Shown here piece by piece: positions 43,576-52,049 of a DNA stretch of 64,000 bases (position 1 is its first letter; the number at the start of each line of letters is the position of its first letter). This stretch comes from Cytophagales bacterium. GTDB taxonomy: Bacteria; Bacteroidota; Bacteroidia; Cytophagales; Microscillaceae. The notes under the pieces were generated by a model, which saw nothing but the letters and a program-made list of their open reading frames with translations, was not told where the DNA came from and searched no databases. Where the stretch lies: NCBI GenBank assembly GCA_013298075.1, contig JAAFJG010000016.1:1-64000 (forward strand). The letters are read 5' to 3'. Both the position numbers and the translations under genes were made by a program.

Positions 43576-44157
43576 TTATTCTCCATTAATAGGAACTTGC
43601 ACTAATATACTAAATTGTGTGTAATCGTTATGCGAGTCATCAAATTGAAAACTTACTTGGTGTTTTGCTCTCCTCAAAATATCTACTAATCCAATGCCTG
43701 CACCTCCTTTGGTGGGAAGTTGTTCTTTATTGATAGATTTAATATAAAATTCTTGCAATTCTTCCTCAGAAAGTTCATTGACAATTCTCACTCTTTCTTT
43801 CAATTTTTCAGCTTGTTTGTTATCTATTCTATTGCCTGTAAACATAGCATATTGATAATCATTTTGAGCCAAAACTAAGAAAAAAGAAGTCGTAACATCT
43901 TTCAAAATGCTAATTTCTCCTTCTTTAGCATGTTCGAGATAAAAGTATGTATTTTGTATTGCCTCTACCAAAATATTGACAATTTTCTTCTTAACCTTTG
44001 TTCGAGTTCGTGCAAAAGTTAGTTTTTGTTCTGTAAGTTGAGTAAGCATATCGATTACATTGCCATCTAAATGACCTTTGTAAGAGATAATCACACCTTC
44101 CTCTCCCATTACTTCATAAAACCTATTTATATTGAGCATAGACATTTCTGTGTTCAT
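43576..44157 (-). CDS. siaB: SiaB-family protein kinase (DUF6272)
   Basis: 193 aa. The N-terminal part (FYEVMGEEGVIISYKGHLDG) and the kinase core match the SiaB family: a helix with VNILVEAIQNTYFYLEHA (the N-box Glu/Asn) at about 60-77 and the glycine-rich GGAGIGLVDILRRAKHQV at about 151-168. This is a GHKL-type fold related to anti-sigma kinases, acting on Ser/Thr of SiaC, whose gene follows. A consensus promoter lies at 44206-44238. It is cytosolic. Confidence 0.85.
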   Translation of the reverse strand: MNTEMSMLNINRFYEVMGEEGVIISYKGHLDGNVIDMLTQLTEQKLTFARTRTKVKKKIVNILVEAIQNTYFYLEHAKEGEISILKDVTTSFFLVLAQNDYQYAMFTGNRIDNKQAEKLKERVRIVNELSEEELQEFYIKSINKEQLPTKGGAGIGLVDILRRAKHQVSFQFDDSHNDYTQFSILVQVPINGE

Positions 44158-44205
44158 TTACAAAATTTTTCAAGTTGAATTTGTACCTCTAAAACTTTGT
44201 AGTTG

Positions 44206-44238
44206 CAAAATTACAATTTTTTTAGTTATAAATACAAA
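44206..44238 (-). promoter_or_regulatory. Promoter of siaB-siaC
   Basis: Minus strand TAATTTTG (44206-44213), 21-bp spacer, TTTG (44235-44238). Confidence 0.6.
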
Positions 44239-44312
44239 TTTTTATTGGAATTTATTTAAAATTTATTTAAAATAGTTAAAAAATCATACCAATTTTGCAA
44301 TAATAATATTTT

Positions 44313-45140
44313 TTATTTTAGTTTAAATGTCATTCCTTGAATAAAAATACTTGTTTTTATTTCTTGAGCAAATAATTTATTTTGTTTTTGAATGGTTTTT
44401 GATTTATTTTTATAAACAATTACTTGCGAATTACCGATCACTTCTGCTACATTATCTTTTACTAAAATAGCCGTTGCCTCATCAATTCCCACACATAAAA
44501 TATCGGGAAATTCTATCGACGCACTCAACAATCTGTTATGTCTGTTTCGAATTAAAAAATGTTGGTCTATGATAGTTTTTGTCAAAAACCCCATTCCTTG
44601 TCCAAATTCTATATTATTTGTCTCAATAGTTTTAAAAGTTTCTTTGTAATTCTGATATTTTTTTTCATTTCCTGTAATCATTTTTTCACTCATTACAGCC
44701 GCACCCGCACTCGTACCCGCTATCATTCCACCTTTTTTATAACATTCCCAGATTACGTCATATAATTTTTTTTCTTGTATGCTTTTCATCAAATTATTTT
44801 GGTCACCTCCTGTAAAATAAATAAGTTTAGCATTTTTAAGGCTATCTAATTGTTCTTTTGTGGGAGTTTTATTTCCCGAAAAATCAAAACCTTTTATTTT
44901 CGCTCCTAATTTTATCAGTTGTTTCGAAGTAAAATAAATCGCAGAATCAGGTTCACTGCTTGCCATAGGCAAAATAATTCCATAACCATTTTGCAATAAA
45001 TTTGCTTCATCAAGCATTCTTTTCATCATTTCGTCTGGTCTTTCTCCTCCGCCAATGATAAATAATTTACCCGACTGAGATTGTATTTCAAAATGTATTA
45101 AAATACCAATCATCAACGACAACCAAAATAAAAATTTCAT
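44313..45140 (-). CDS. Secreted cyanophycinase-like S51 peptidase
   Basis: 275 aa with a signal peptide (FLFWLSLMIGILIHF, cleavage near residue 22). The S51 fold is shown by LFIIGGGERPDEM, LIYFTGGDQNNLM at about 107-119, and the nucleophile elbow GMIAGTSAGAAVMSE at about 138-152 with the catalytic Ser. DQHFLIRNRHNRL and CVGIDEATA carry further conserved residues. Relatives are cyanophycinases and Asp-specific dipeptidases. Export suggests a role in peptide or polymer scavenging rather than storage-granule turnover. Its ATG overlaps the stop of the upstream response regulator (TAATG), so the two are translationally coupled. Confidence 0.88.
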   Translation of the reverse strand: MKFLFWLSLMIGILIHFEIQSQSGKLFIIGGGERPDEMMKRMLDEANLLQNGYGIILPMASSEPDSAIYFTSKQLIKLGAKIKGFDFSGNKTPTKEQLDSLKNAKLIYFTGGDQNNLMKSIQEKKLYDVIWECYKKGGMIAGTSAGAAVMSEKMITGNEKKYQNYKETFKTIETNNIEFGQGMGFLTKTIIDQHFLIRNRHNRLLSASIEFPDILCVGIDEATAILVKDNVAEVIGNSQVIVYKNKSKTIQKQNKLFAQEIKTSIFIQGMTFKLK

Positions 45141-45505
45141 TATTTTATAAGCGCTTTTATCATTGCAATCAAAACACTATCCTCGATTGGTTTGGCTAAA
45201 TATTCATCAAAACCCTGCGAAATAAATAAATGTTTGTCATTTGGATTAGCAAACGCTGTTACTGCAATTACTTTTACAGATTTCCCATTAGGTAAACTTC
45301 TTAATTTTTGGACAACATCGCCTCCATTATTGTGTTCTTCTCCCAAATTTATATCCATCAAAACTAAATCATAGTTATTTTTTTGGAACATTTGTAAGCA
45401 CGATAATCCATCATAAACAATATCCACTTCATATTGTTTTTGTAACATTTTTTTAACGACAAAAGCATTGACAGGCTCGTCTTCTACGTAGAGTATTTTT
45501 TTCAT
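45140..45505 (-). CDS. Single-domain response regulator
   Basis: 121 aa CheY-like receiver: acidic VEDE at 7-10, phospho-acceptor Asp51 in LVLMDINLGE, VTAFA with the switch Thr at about 84, and FDEYLAKPI with the conserved Lys at about 106. There is no output domain, so it signals through protein contacts or phosphotransfer. No histidine kinase is adjacent. Its stop codon overlaps the start of the S51 peptidase. An Hpt-like protein is encoded at 56.5 kb. Confidence 0.93.
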   Translation of the reverse strand: MKKILYVEDEPVNAFVVKKMLQKQYEVDIVYDGLSCLQMFQKNNYDLVLMDINLGEEHNNGGDVVQKLRSLPNGKSVKVIAVTAFANPNDKHLFISQGFDEYLAKPIEDSVLIAMIKALIK

Positions 45506-45701
45506 AATTTATTTGTAAAATTTATTTTTTTTAAAAACGTACAAAAGATAATTTTATGTTTTAAATCTAAAAATGTAATTATTTTTTTGTAAAAAAGAAT
45601 TATTACTTTAAAGACGTTGCAATTTAGATTAAAAAAATTGAATATTTTATTTATATTTAAAAAAAATAATATTTTATCGATAAGTGTATATTTTTTATCG
45701 A

Positions 45702-46325
45702 TTAAATTTCTGTCAAATCTTTATCAGGTTTGGCATAACTTAACCTTGCCAATTTTTTGGTGGTATGATAAGTATCCAATCCTGAACACGTAATTGTGCC
45801 TGCTTTTTCCAAATCAATCATTCCATCTTCGCCCACACACGCATCAGGAACAAATATTTCTTGAATCGAACCAATGATTAAAATAGTGTTATTGAGTTGA
45901 ATATCAACTCTTTCTGCTAATTTTAAACCTATTTTTATGTTTGCTTCTTTGACATAAGGAGCATTCAACAAAGACGAATATTCAGGTGTCAATCCTGTAG
46001 CTTCAAATTCTGATATTTGATAACGAGCCGAACTTTGATGTGCCTCTTTATAAAACGTACTCAAAACGTGGTTTAAAGTATATTCTTTGGTGATTTCGAT
46101 GTTATTAAGCGTATGCCTTTCTACCGAATCTGGTCTGATTAACAAACCAATGTACGCAGGATTGGCACCAATATGAAACACTTGACTAAAAGGAGCAAGA
46201 TTAGTAAGTCCATCAAGATTTTTTGTACCTACTAAATTCAAACTTTTAAATCCTGTAATAGAATTGATTAAATTTCTACGAAAAAATTTATCTAAATTTT
46301 CGAATTGATGAATAGAAAAATACAT
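45702..46325 (-). CDS. Flavin reductase-family (FMN-binding) protein
   Basis: 207 aa. It matches the flavin reductase-like split-barrel family: the N-terminal TGFKSLNLVGTKNLDGLTNL (FMN-phosphate region, usually preceded by an RP motif), APFSQVFHIGANPAYIGLLI at about 44-63, and a typical central strand order. It probably uses NAD(P)H to reduce FMN or acts as an oxidoreductase; the substrate is unknown. It is cytosolic and stands alone, 88 bp after the symporter's stop codon. Confidence 0.82.
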   Translation of the reverse strand: MYFSIHQFENLDKFFRRNLINSITGFKSLNLVGTKNLDGLTNLAPFSQVFHIGANPAYIGLLIRPDSVERHTLNNIEITKEYTLNHVLSTFYKEAHQSSARYQISEFEATGLTPEYSSLLNAPYVKEANIKIGLKLAERVDIQLNNTILIIGSIQEIFVPDACVGEDGMIDLEKAGTITCSGLDTYHTTKKLARLSYAKPDKDLTEI

Positions 46326-46391
46326 TTTTTTTTGTTTTTATAAGTCAGAAAATAAGAGAAAATTAAGTTTAATTAACGAAATATCTAAAAC

Positions 46392-46409
46392 GTAGGCGTT
46401 AACGCCTAC
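46392..46409 (-). terminator. Palindrome after the symporter gene
   Basis: GTAGGCGTTAACGCCTAC, an 18-bp perfect palindrome 5 bp after the symporter stop. It may act as a terminator or be a short palindromic repeat; the T-run on the minus strand is poor. Confidence 0.45.
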
Positions 46410-46413
46410 AATT

Positions 46414-48180
46414 TTAACTATTTTTTAGATTATTATTATTTTGCCAAATTTCTCCTTTTTTAGCAAAATATCTTAATAAAATAAAACCAACAACCGCCAT
46501 ACTTACCCAAATCCATACATTATATTCCATCGGAAAAAGTAAATAACCAATGCTAAATAAAATACTATAACCTAATAAAGTAGCCGAAAAACTTGCTAAA
46601 ATCGCATATAATAAATGATTATTTTGAACTGATTTCTCTGTTTCAAAAGGTTTCCAAAAACCTTGTGGACGTACACGCGCATAAAAATTAATAAGCGTTT
46701 GTTTGTCGGTTGGTTTGGTTAAAAATGTTACCAATATCCAACTCAAAGTCGTTAAAGAAACTATCAAAAGAAAATCATAAGGTTTTGGTAAATCCAAAAA
46801 AGAAACCAAAAATAACCATACAAAAGGTGAAATAGTTGCCGTAATTTCACTCCAAGCATTGATTCGCCACCAATACCAACGTAACATTAAAACTCCTCCC
46901 AAACCTGCACTTGCATTGATCATAAATTCGAAGGCTTGATTTAAAGTTTTGATTTGTGTGGTAATCAATAACGCAACAAACATCATCAATAAAGTTGCCC
47001 ATCTTGACGCATTGACTAATTGTTTTTGGCTGGCTTTTGGTTCTATAAATCGAGCATAAAAATCGTTAATTACATAACTTGTTCCCCAATTTAATTGCGT
47101 AGAAATAGTACTCATATAAGCCGCCAAAAATGAAACTAATAACAAACCTTTCAATCCATCGGGCAAAAAATCCTTCATTGCCATTACATAACCCAATTTT
47201 TTATCTTTTTCGGGTAAATCAGGATACAAAATCAACGTACACAAACCTACTAAAATCCAAGCCCAAGGTCGAAGTGTATAATGGGCAATTTGAAAAAATA
47301 AAGTGGCTTTGATAGCATCTCCTTCGGTTTTTACGCTCATCATTCTTTGGGCAATATAACCACCACCGCCCGGCTCAGAACCCGGATACCAACTTGCCCA
47401 CCATTGAATTGCGATATAACTAAAAAAAGTGGCTAAACTAATCGAAAATAATTGTACTCCTGTGATTACGCCTTGCGTGTAAGTATCAATTTGAGGAAAA
47501 AATGATAAAGTAGATGCAGGTAATTTTTGTTGTAAACCTACCAAACCGCCAATTTTATCAGATTGTAATACTAAATATGCCAACACAACCGTCCCTACCA
47601 TTGCCAACCAAAACTGCACAAAATCAGTAACTGCCACACCTGTCAAACCTGAAAGTGCTGAATAAATCACGACCAAAAACATAGCAGCCGCTAAATAATA
47701 AATAATTGTATCCGCAGGTAAATCAAAAAAAACACGCATTAAATCACCCAGAGCCACGTTTACCCACGCCATAATGACTCCATTCATCAAAACTCCCAAA
47801 TAAATGGCTTTAAATCCTCTCAAAAAAGAGGCTTCTTTTCCTGAATATCTAATTTCTACTAATTCAACGTCTGTAATAATTTCTGCTCGTCTCCAATATT
47901 TTGCAAATAAAAAAACCGCAATCATTCCGCCCAACATTCCATTCCACCAAAGCCAATTTCCACTAATTCCTTTCGTTGCTACCAATTCGGTTACTAACAA
48001 AGGCGTATCGGCTGCAAAAGTAGTTGCCACCATTGAAGTTCCCGCCAACCACCAAGGCAAATTTCGTCCTCCTAAGAAAAAAGTAGCGGTATTTGTGCTG
48101 GCTGATTTGGTGAAATATAAGCCTAAAATCAAAGAAATCAATAAATAAACGACAATAATAGATATATCAAGATAAGACAT
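46414..48180 (-). CDS. Na+/solute symporter (SSS family)
   Basis: 588 aa from ATG 48180 (MSYLDISIIVVYLLISLILG); the longer frame adds a non-hydrophobic leader with no support. About 14 membrane helices run through the protein. SSS landmarks are the FFLGGRNLPWWLAGTSM segment at about 36-52, ALSGLTGVAVTDFVQF at about 177-192, and AAYMSTISTQLNWGTSY at about 359-375 (sodium site). It imports an unidentified solute with Na+. A second SSS symporter lies at 56912. A -7 element (TAAATTTG, minus) at 48262-48269 is a candidate promoter. Confidence 0.92.
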   Translation of the reverse strand: MSYLDISIIVVYLLISLILGLYFTKSASTNTATFFLGGRNLPWWLAGTSMVATTFAADTPLLVTELVATKGISGNWLWWNGMLGGMIAVFLFAKYWRRAEIITDVELVEIRYSGKEASFLRGFKAIYLGVLMNGVIMAWVNVALGDLMRVFFDLPADTIIYYLAAAMFLVVIYSALSGLTGVAVTDFVQFWLAMVGTVVLAYLVLQSDKIGGLVGLQQKLPASTLSFFPQIDTYTQGVITGVQLFSISLATFFSYIAIQWWASWYPGSEPGGGGYIAQRMMSVKTEGDAIKATLFFQIAHYTLRPWAWILVGLCTLILYPDLPEKDKKLGYVMAMKDFLPDGLKGLLLVSFLAAYMSTISTQLNWGTSYVINDFYARFIEPKASQKQLVNASRWATLLMMFVALLITTQIKTLNQAFEFMINASAGLGGVLMLRWYWWRINAWSEITATISPFVWLFLVSFLDLPKPYDFLLIVSLTTLSWILVTFLTKPTDKQTLINFYARVRPQGFWKPFETEKSVQNNHLLYAILASFSATLLGYSILFSIGYLLFPMEYNVWIWVSMAVVGFILLRYFAKKGEIWQNNNNLKNS

Positions 48181-48395
48181 TTTTTTTGAAAATAGAGTAT
48201 TAAATATTTTTTTTGTGTTGATAAAATTCGGTGCAATACTAATCAATAAAATTCATTTTTGCAAATTTATAGTTTTTTTTCAGGTTAGATATTTTTTGTT
48301 AATTTTCAAAATAATTGTAAGAATAATCTAAAGTATTTTTTTGTATAAATACGTAAAAAAATTATTAAGTAATACTAAAAAAAAGTATAAAAAAA

Positions 48396-48426
48396 TTTGT
48401 TTTTTTATAAAAATAGATTACTTTTG
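48396..48426 (+). promoter_or_regulatory. Consensus promoter of the 764-aa T9SS cargo gene
   Basis: TTTG (48396-48399), 19-bp spacer, TACTTTTG (48419-48426), leader about 135 nt. The rest of the gap 48181-48566 holds the minus-strand -7 at 48262 and the 10-bp repeats at 48531. Confidence 0.7.
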
Positions 48427-48530
48427 TATTGTGAATTAAACTAAAATTAAAATATTTAAAGAAAATATGAGATGCTTACAAAATAATATATATTCTTTTT
48501 TTATCCAATCGAAGTATAATTTTACGAACA

Positions 48531-48560
48531 AAAACAATAAAAAACAATAAAAAACAATAA
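48531..48560 (+). repeat. Three tandem 10-bp repeats just before a start codon
   Basis: AAAACAATAA occurs three times in perfect tandem, ending 6 bp before ATG 48567, where ribosomes bind. Copy-number change would alter leader length and perhaps expression. Confidence 0.85.
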
Positions 48561-48566
48561 AAAAAT

Positions 48567-50861
48567 ATGATAAAGTTATTATTAACAACTCTTAGTGCGA
48601 TTTTTAAAATTGTACTTTTTCAAGTTTTATTAGGACTTTCTTTTTCCTTAAAAGCACAATTTAATACGCCTACTATCGATGGCTTTATTGGTAGCAATGA
48701 ATATGGCAACCATTCTGCTACCCAAAATTATGATGGAAATTGGTATGTAACTTGGGACAATACCAATTTATATATTGCCATACAAAGTGCCAATATAGGC
48801 GAAGCGGCTGTTTTATATGTAGATACAAATCCAATTCAACCTATCAACGGCGGTACAAATACAAATGGTACAAATATAGGCGTAGGATTTGACAATACTA
48901 ATTTTGCTGCATTACCTTTTAGAGCCGATTTATTTGTGGCTTTTAAAAATGGATATAGAGAATATCGAACCGCTACAGGAAGTAATACTTGGAGTGCTGC
49001 CACACTAACGTTTGGAAGTTATGCAGATAATAGTAATGTAAGAGAAATTTCAATTCCTTGGAGTGTAGTCGGAGGGAGACCTGCCTCTTTTGCTTGGTTT
49101 GGATACGTAACAACGAGTGGTGGAATTGTATATAATAGTGTTCCTGTGAATAATCCAACAGGTACTATTGGTACTTCTGCTAGATATGAACGTTATTATA
49201 TTGTCAATAACACAAACGATGGAGCAAGTATCAAACCATTCTCGAGAAATTGTTATGTATTCAATCAAACAGGTGATTGGGCATCTGCTCCCGATATGCA
49301 AACGTGGGATTTTACGATGAATACAATAAACAGAACTATTTTTAGGCGAACAACACCTGGTAATAAAAATTGGGATATTGGAGGAAGTTTGGTTGTTGCA
49401 AGTGGTACGATTGATTTTGGAAATGTAGATTATAGTGGTATGAGTGCCACAGCGAATACTAATATTGGTGGAGATTTAGTTATTTCATCTGGGAATATAA
49501 TCGTAAGAGGAAATAGAGATATTTTTCAGGTAGATGGTAATTTTTCGATGACAGGCGGAAGTTTTAGTTTGAGTAATTTGGCGGCAAGTTCAGGTTTTTT
49601 ATTGAGAGGAAATTGGAATCGAACCGCAGGAACTTTTACACATAACAATAGAAATGTTACTTTTAATGGCGTAAATTTACAAACTTTACAAAATACGGCT
49701 GGTATTGAATCTTTTTTTAATTTGATTGTCAATAAATCGAATAATATAGATTTACGTTTGTTGAGCAATATTAGTGTGAGCAATCTTTTGACAATTACTT
49801 TGGGAGATTTAGATTTGAACAATAATAATATTGATTTATTGACTGCTGGGGCGTTGAGCGAAGATATTTTTAGTGGACATTTGGTCAAAGATAAAACTGC
49901 TATCGATGATTATACGCAAGGCGGAAAAATTATTGCCAATGCGCGTGCAGTTACCAATACGGTTACTAATTTATCAGGTTTAGGAATTATTTTGAGTGAT
50001 GCTGCGAGTTATAATGTAAACATAGAAAGAATGCACTATCGAGGTGGATTTGTAGCGATTCGAAGAATTTATAAATTAGTAGGCACGCCCACCAATACGA
50101 ATATACAAATTAATTATTCAGAAGAAGAAGTGCCAAGTCCGATTTCTGAAAACGATGGTTTTAAAATGTTTAGATGGACATCTGCAACAGGCTGGCAAAC
50201 GCTTTCAGACGTAACGCATAATATTTCCACTAATAATGTAACTAAATCGGGTGCAATTAGTGCGTTTTCTCATTGGACTTTGGGGAGTGAATTAATTCCT
50301 TTGGCGAGTAATAGTGATTTGATTTTATCAGGAAATGAATCTAAAAATTTGAATTGGTTAGTAAAACCAGAAAGACAAACTTTGGGTTATGAATTACAAA
50401 TCAGCAAAAATTTGATTGATTTTGAAACGATTATTTTTAAAGATGCTGTCAATAATCAAAATCAAAATCAAAATTATTTTTATAATTATTCACATTTTTA
50501 TAATTATTCACAAACAGAAGAGATTTTGTATTATCGTGTCAAACAAATTTATCAAAATCAAGATATAAAATTTAGTAATATTTTGGCATTGAAAAATAAA
50601 ATTGATTTTCAAATATATCCTAATCCAAGTCATGAAAATGTCTATGTAAAAATTCCTTATTCATGGGAAAATGATAAAATTTGGTTGATATTGACTGATA
50701 TACAAGGAAAAAATATACTCAATGCTCGAATCAATGCGAATGAAATCGAAACATATTTACAAAAATCATTGACGACATTAAGCAAAGGAAATTATATTAT
50801 TCAACTCAAAAATACCAATAAAATAAATCATTCATTGATTTTGAAGTGGATAATTATATAA
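48567..50861 (+). CDS. Secreted DOMON/CBM9-like protein with T9SS sorting domain
   Basis: 764 aa with a signal peptide ending in LKAQ (residue 31). Residues about 34-215 resemble a CBM9-like/DOMON sandwich (TIDGFIGSNEYG ... WYVTWDNTNLYIAIQSA ... REISIPWSVVGG), which binds sugars or haem in other proteins. The middle (about 250-480) is a repeat-rich beta region (GGSLVVASGTIDFG, GGDLVISSGNIIV, VDGNFSMTGGSF). The end is a type A T9SS sorting domain (FQIYPNPSHENVYVKI ... GNYIIQL). It should be on the cell surface or released. It has a consensus promoter, 10-bp leader repeats and a hairpin terminator, so it is monocistronic. Confidence 0.82.
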   Translation: MIKLLLTTLSAIFKIVLFQVLLGLSFSLKAQFNTPTIDGFIGSNEYGNHSATQNYDGNWYVTWDNTNLYIAIQSANIGEAAVLYVDTNPIQPINGGTNTNGTNIGVGFDNTNFAALPFRADLFVAFKNGYREYRTATGSNTWSAATLTFGSYADNSNVREISIPWSVVGGRPASFAWFGYVTTSGGIVYNSVPVNNPTGTIGTSARYERYYIVNNTNDGASIKPFSRNCYVFNQTGDWASAPDMQTWDFTMNTINRTIFRRTTPGNKNWDIGGSLVVASGTIDFGNVDYSGMSATANTNIGGDLVISSGNIIVRGNRDIFQVDGNFSMTGGSFSLSNLAASSGFLLRGNWNRTAGTFTHNNRNVTFNGVNLQTLQNTAGIESFFNLIVNKSNNIDLRLLSNISVSNLLTITLGDLDLNNNNIDLLTAGALSEDIFSGHLVKDKTAIDDYTQGGKIIANARAVTNTVTNLSGLGIILSDAASYNVNIERMHYRGGFVAIRRIYKLVGTPTNTNIQINYSEEEVPSPISENDGFKMFRWTSATGWQTLSDVTHNISTNNVTKSGAISAFSHWTLGSELIPLASNSDLILSGNESKNLNWLVKPERQTLGYELQISKNLIDFETIIFKDAVNNQNQNQNYFYNYSHFYNYSQTEEILYYRVKQIYQNQDIKFSNILALKNKIDFQIYPNPSHENVYVKIPYSWENDKIWLILTDIQGKNILNARINANEIETYLQKSLTTLSKGNYIIQLKNTNKINHSLILKWIII

Positions 50862-50881
50862 GATTTCGTAAAAATAACTAA

Positions 50882-50916
50882 AAACTATGTTTTTTATATT
50901 GACAAAAACATAGTTT
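50882..50916 (+). terminator. Terminator after the 764-aa gene
   Basis: AAACTATGTTTTT / AAAAACATAGTTT stem with 9-nt loop. Confidence 0.75.
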
Positions 50917-50960
50917 AAAAAAAATTACAGAAAAAATAAAATCTTTTAAAAATTAAAATG

Positions 50961-50968
50961 TATCTTTG
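50961..50968 (+). promoter_or_regulatory. Promoter of the 115-aa membrane protein gene
   Basis: TATCTTTG matches TAnnTTTG; the ATG follows 44 bp later. Confidence 0.5.
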
Positions 50969-51011
50969 CGTTCAATAAATTAAAAATAATCTTTATTCCA
51001 CATTTTTATTT

Positions 51012-51359
51012 ATGCTTTTTCTGGTCATTGCTTTATTAGTTTTTATTACGCAATCATTGTTTACTGATTTTTGGTTATCAGCGGCAAGTGCATTTATTGC
51101 GAGTTTATTATTAGGAAAAAGTAATTTTCATAGCTTTTTCAGTGGTTTTTTTGGAGTAGGAGTGATTTGGCTGGGTTATATTTTGTTTATTGATACACAA
51201 AATGAAAGTTTATTATCAGATAAAATTGCCCAATTATTTAAGTTGCCATCAGGAACTTGGTTGATGGTAGTTACGGTTTGCATTGGTGGCATTACAGGTG
51301 GTTTGTCGGCGTGGACAGGTTACGCACTCAAAGCGTTATTTATCGTAAAAAAAGATTAA
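51012..51359 (+). CDS. Small four-helix membrane protein
   Basis: 115 aa with about four membrane helices (1-17, 22-36, 41-60, 83-103). The loop around 61-82 is polar (DTQNESLLSDKIAQLFKLPS). The last helix is glycine-rich (VCIGGITGGLSAWTGYAL). No enzyme or transporter motif is seen. Similar short membrane proteins occur in many Bacteroidota with unknown role. It has its own promoter and a terminator, so it is a single-gene unit. Confidence 0.78.
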   Translation: MLFLVIALLVFITQSLFTDFWLSAASAFIASLLLGKSNFHSFFSGFFGVGVIWLGYILFIDTQNESLLSDKIAQLFKLPSGTWLMVVTVCIGGITGGLSAWTGYALKALFIVKKD

Positions 51360-51386
51360 AATATTGTTTTTTAGGCAATATTTTAA
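51357..51386 (+). terminator. Terminator after the membrane protein
   Basis: TAAAATATTG / CAATATTTTA stem overlapping the stop codon; it sits between convergent genes. Confidence 0.7.
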
Positions 51387-51437
51387 TCTTTTCTCTGACT
51401 TTTACTAAATTTTATTTTTTGTTGATAACTTAGAATC

Positions 51438-52022
51438 TTATTCTGTTATCCATTTTACTGCATCTTCTATTGGTTTTTTGATAGAAATCGGTGATTCTTT
51501 GGCAATGTTTCCAATATAAAAAAATCCAAGCAATTTATCTTCTTTTCCCAATCCAAAAAATTCCTTTGCGTTTTCTACATACGTAACGCCTCCGCTTCCC
51601 CAATATGCTCCAATTTGATAAGCTTGAGCGGTCAAATACATATTTTGCACCGCACAACCAACGGCTTCAATTTCCTCAATTTCAGGAATTTTAGCAGTTT
51701 CTTGTCTTTTCATACCGATAGCAATAATATGCGAACATTTTAACGGATTTTCTTGCAATTTTTCGTAAGTATTTTGGTTAAATTTGTCTTCGGGTGTATT
51801 TTTTTTGTATAATTCACTTTGAAAAGTAGCCAATTTTTTGATACCATCTCCACTAAAAACCACAAAACGCCAAGGTTGAGTTTTGCCGTGATTGGGTGCA
51901 GCATTTGCATTTTCTAACATCTGTTTAATGACTTCATTATCCACAGGAACATCAGAAAATTGTGCGGGATAAGTCGAACGTCTTTCTTGAATAATTTGAT
52001 TAACGATTTTAATTTTGTCCAT
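51438..52022 (-). CDS. Nitroreductase-family protein
   Basis: 194 aa FMN-dependent nitroreductase fold: ERRSTYPAQFSD at about 13-24 (RRS FMN-phosphate motif), NANAAPNHGKTQPWRFVVFSG at about 38-58, and EAVGCAVQNMYLTAQAYQIGAYWGSG at about 124-149. This form resembles the small NfnB/YdjA-like enzymes. It reduces nitro groups, quinones or similar substrates with NAD(P)H; the true substrate is unknown. It lies 27 bp downstream of the TPR/PAS receptor gene on the same strand and may be transcribed with it. Confidence 0.9.
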   Translation of the reverse strand: MDKIKIVNQIIQERRSTYPAQFSDVPVDNEVIKQMLENANAAPNHGKTQPWRFVVFSGDGIKKLATFQSELYKKNTPEDKFNQNTYEKLQENPLKCSHIIAIGMKRQETAKIPEIEEIEAVGCAVQNMYLTAQAYQIGAYWGSGGVTYVENAKEFFGLGKEDKLLGFFYIGNIAKESPISIKKPIEDAVKWITE

Positions 52023-52049
52023 TTTTTATTTTTACTTTTTTTGATAATT

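Noticed and set aside
46392-46409. Regulator operator
   Set aside because: The perfect palindrome lies after, not before, a gene; a terminator or short repeat is more likely.
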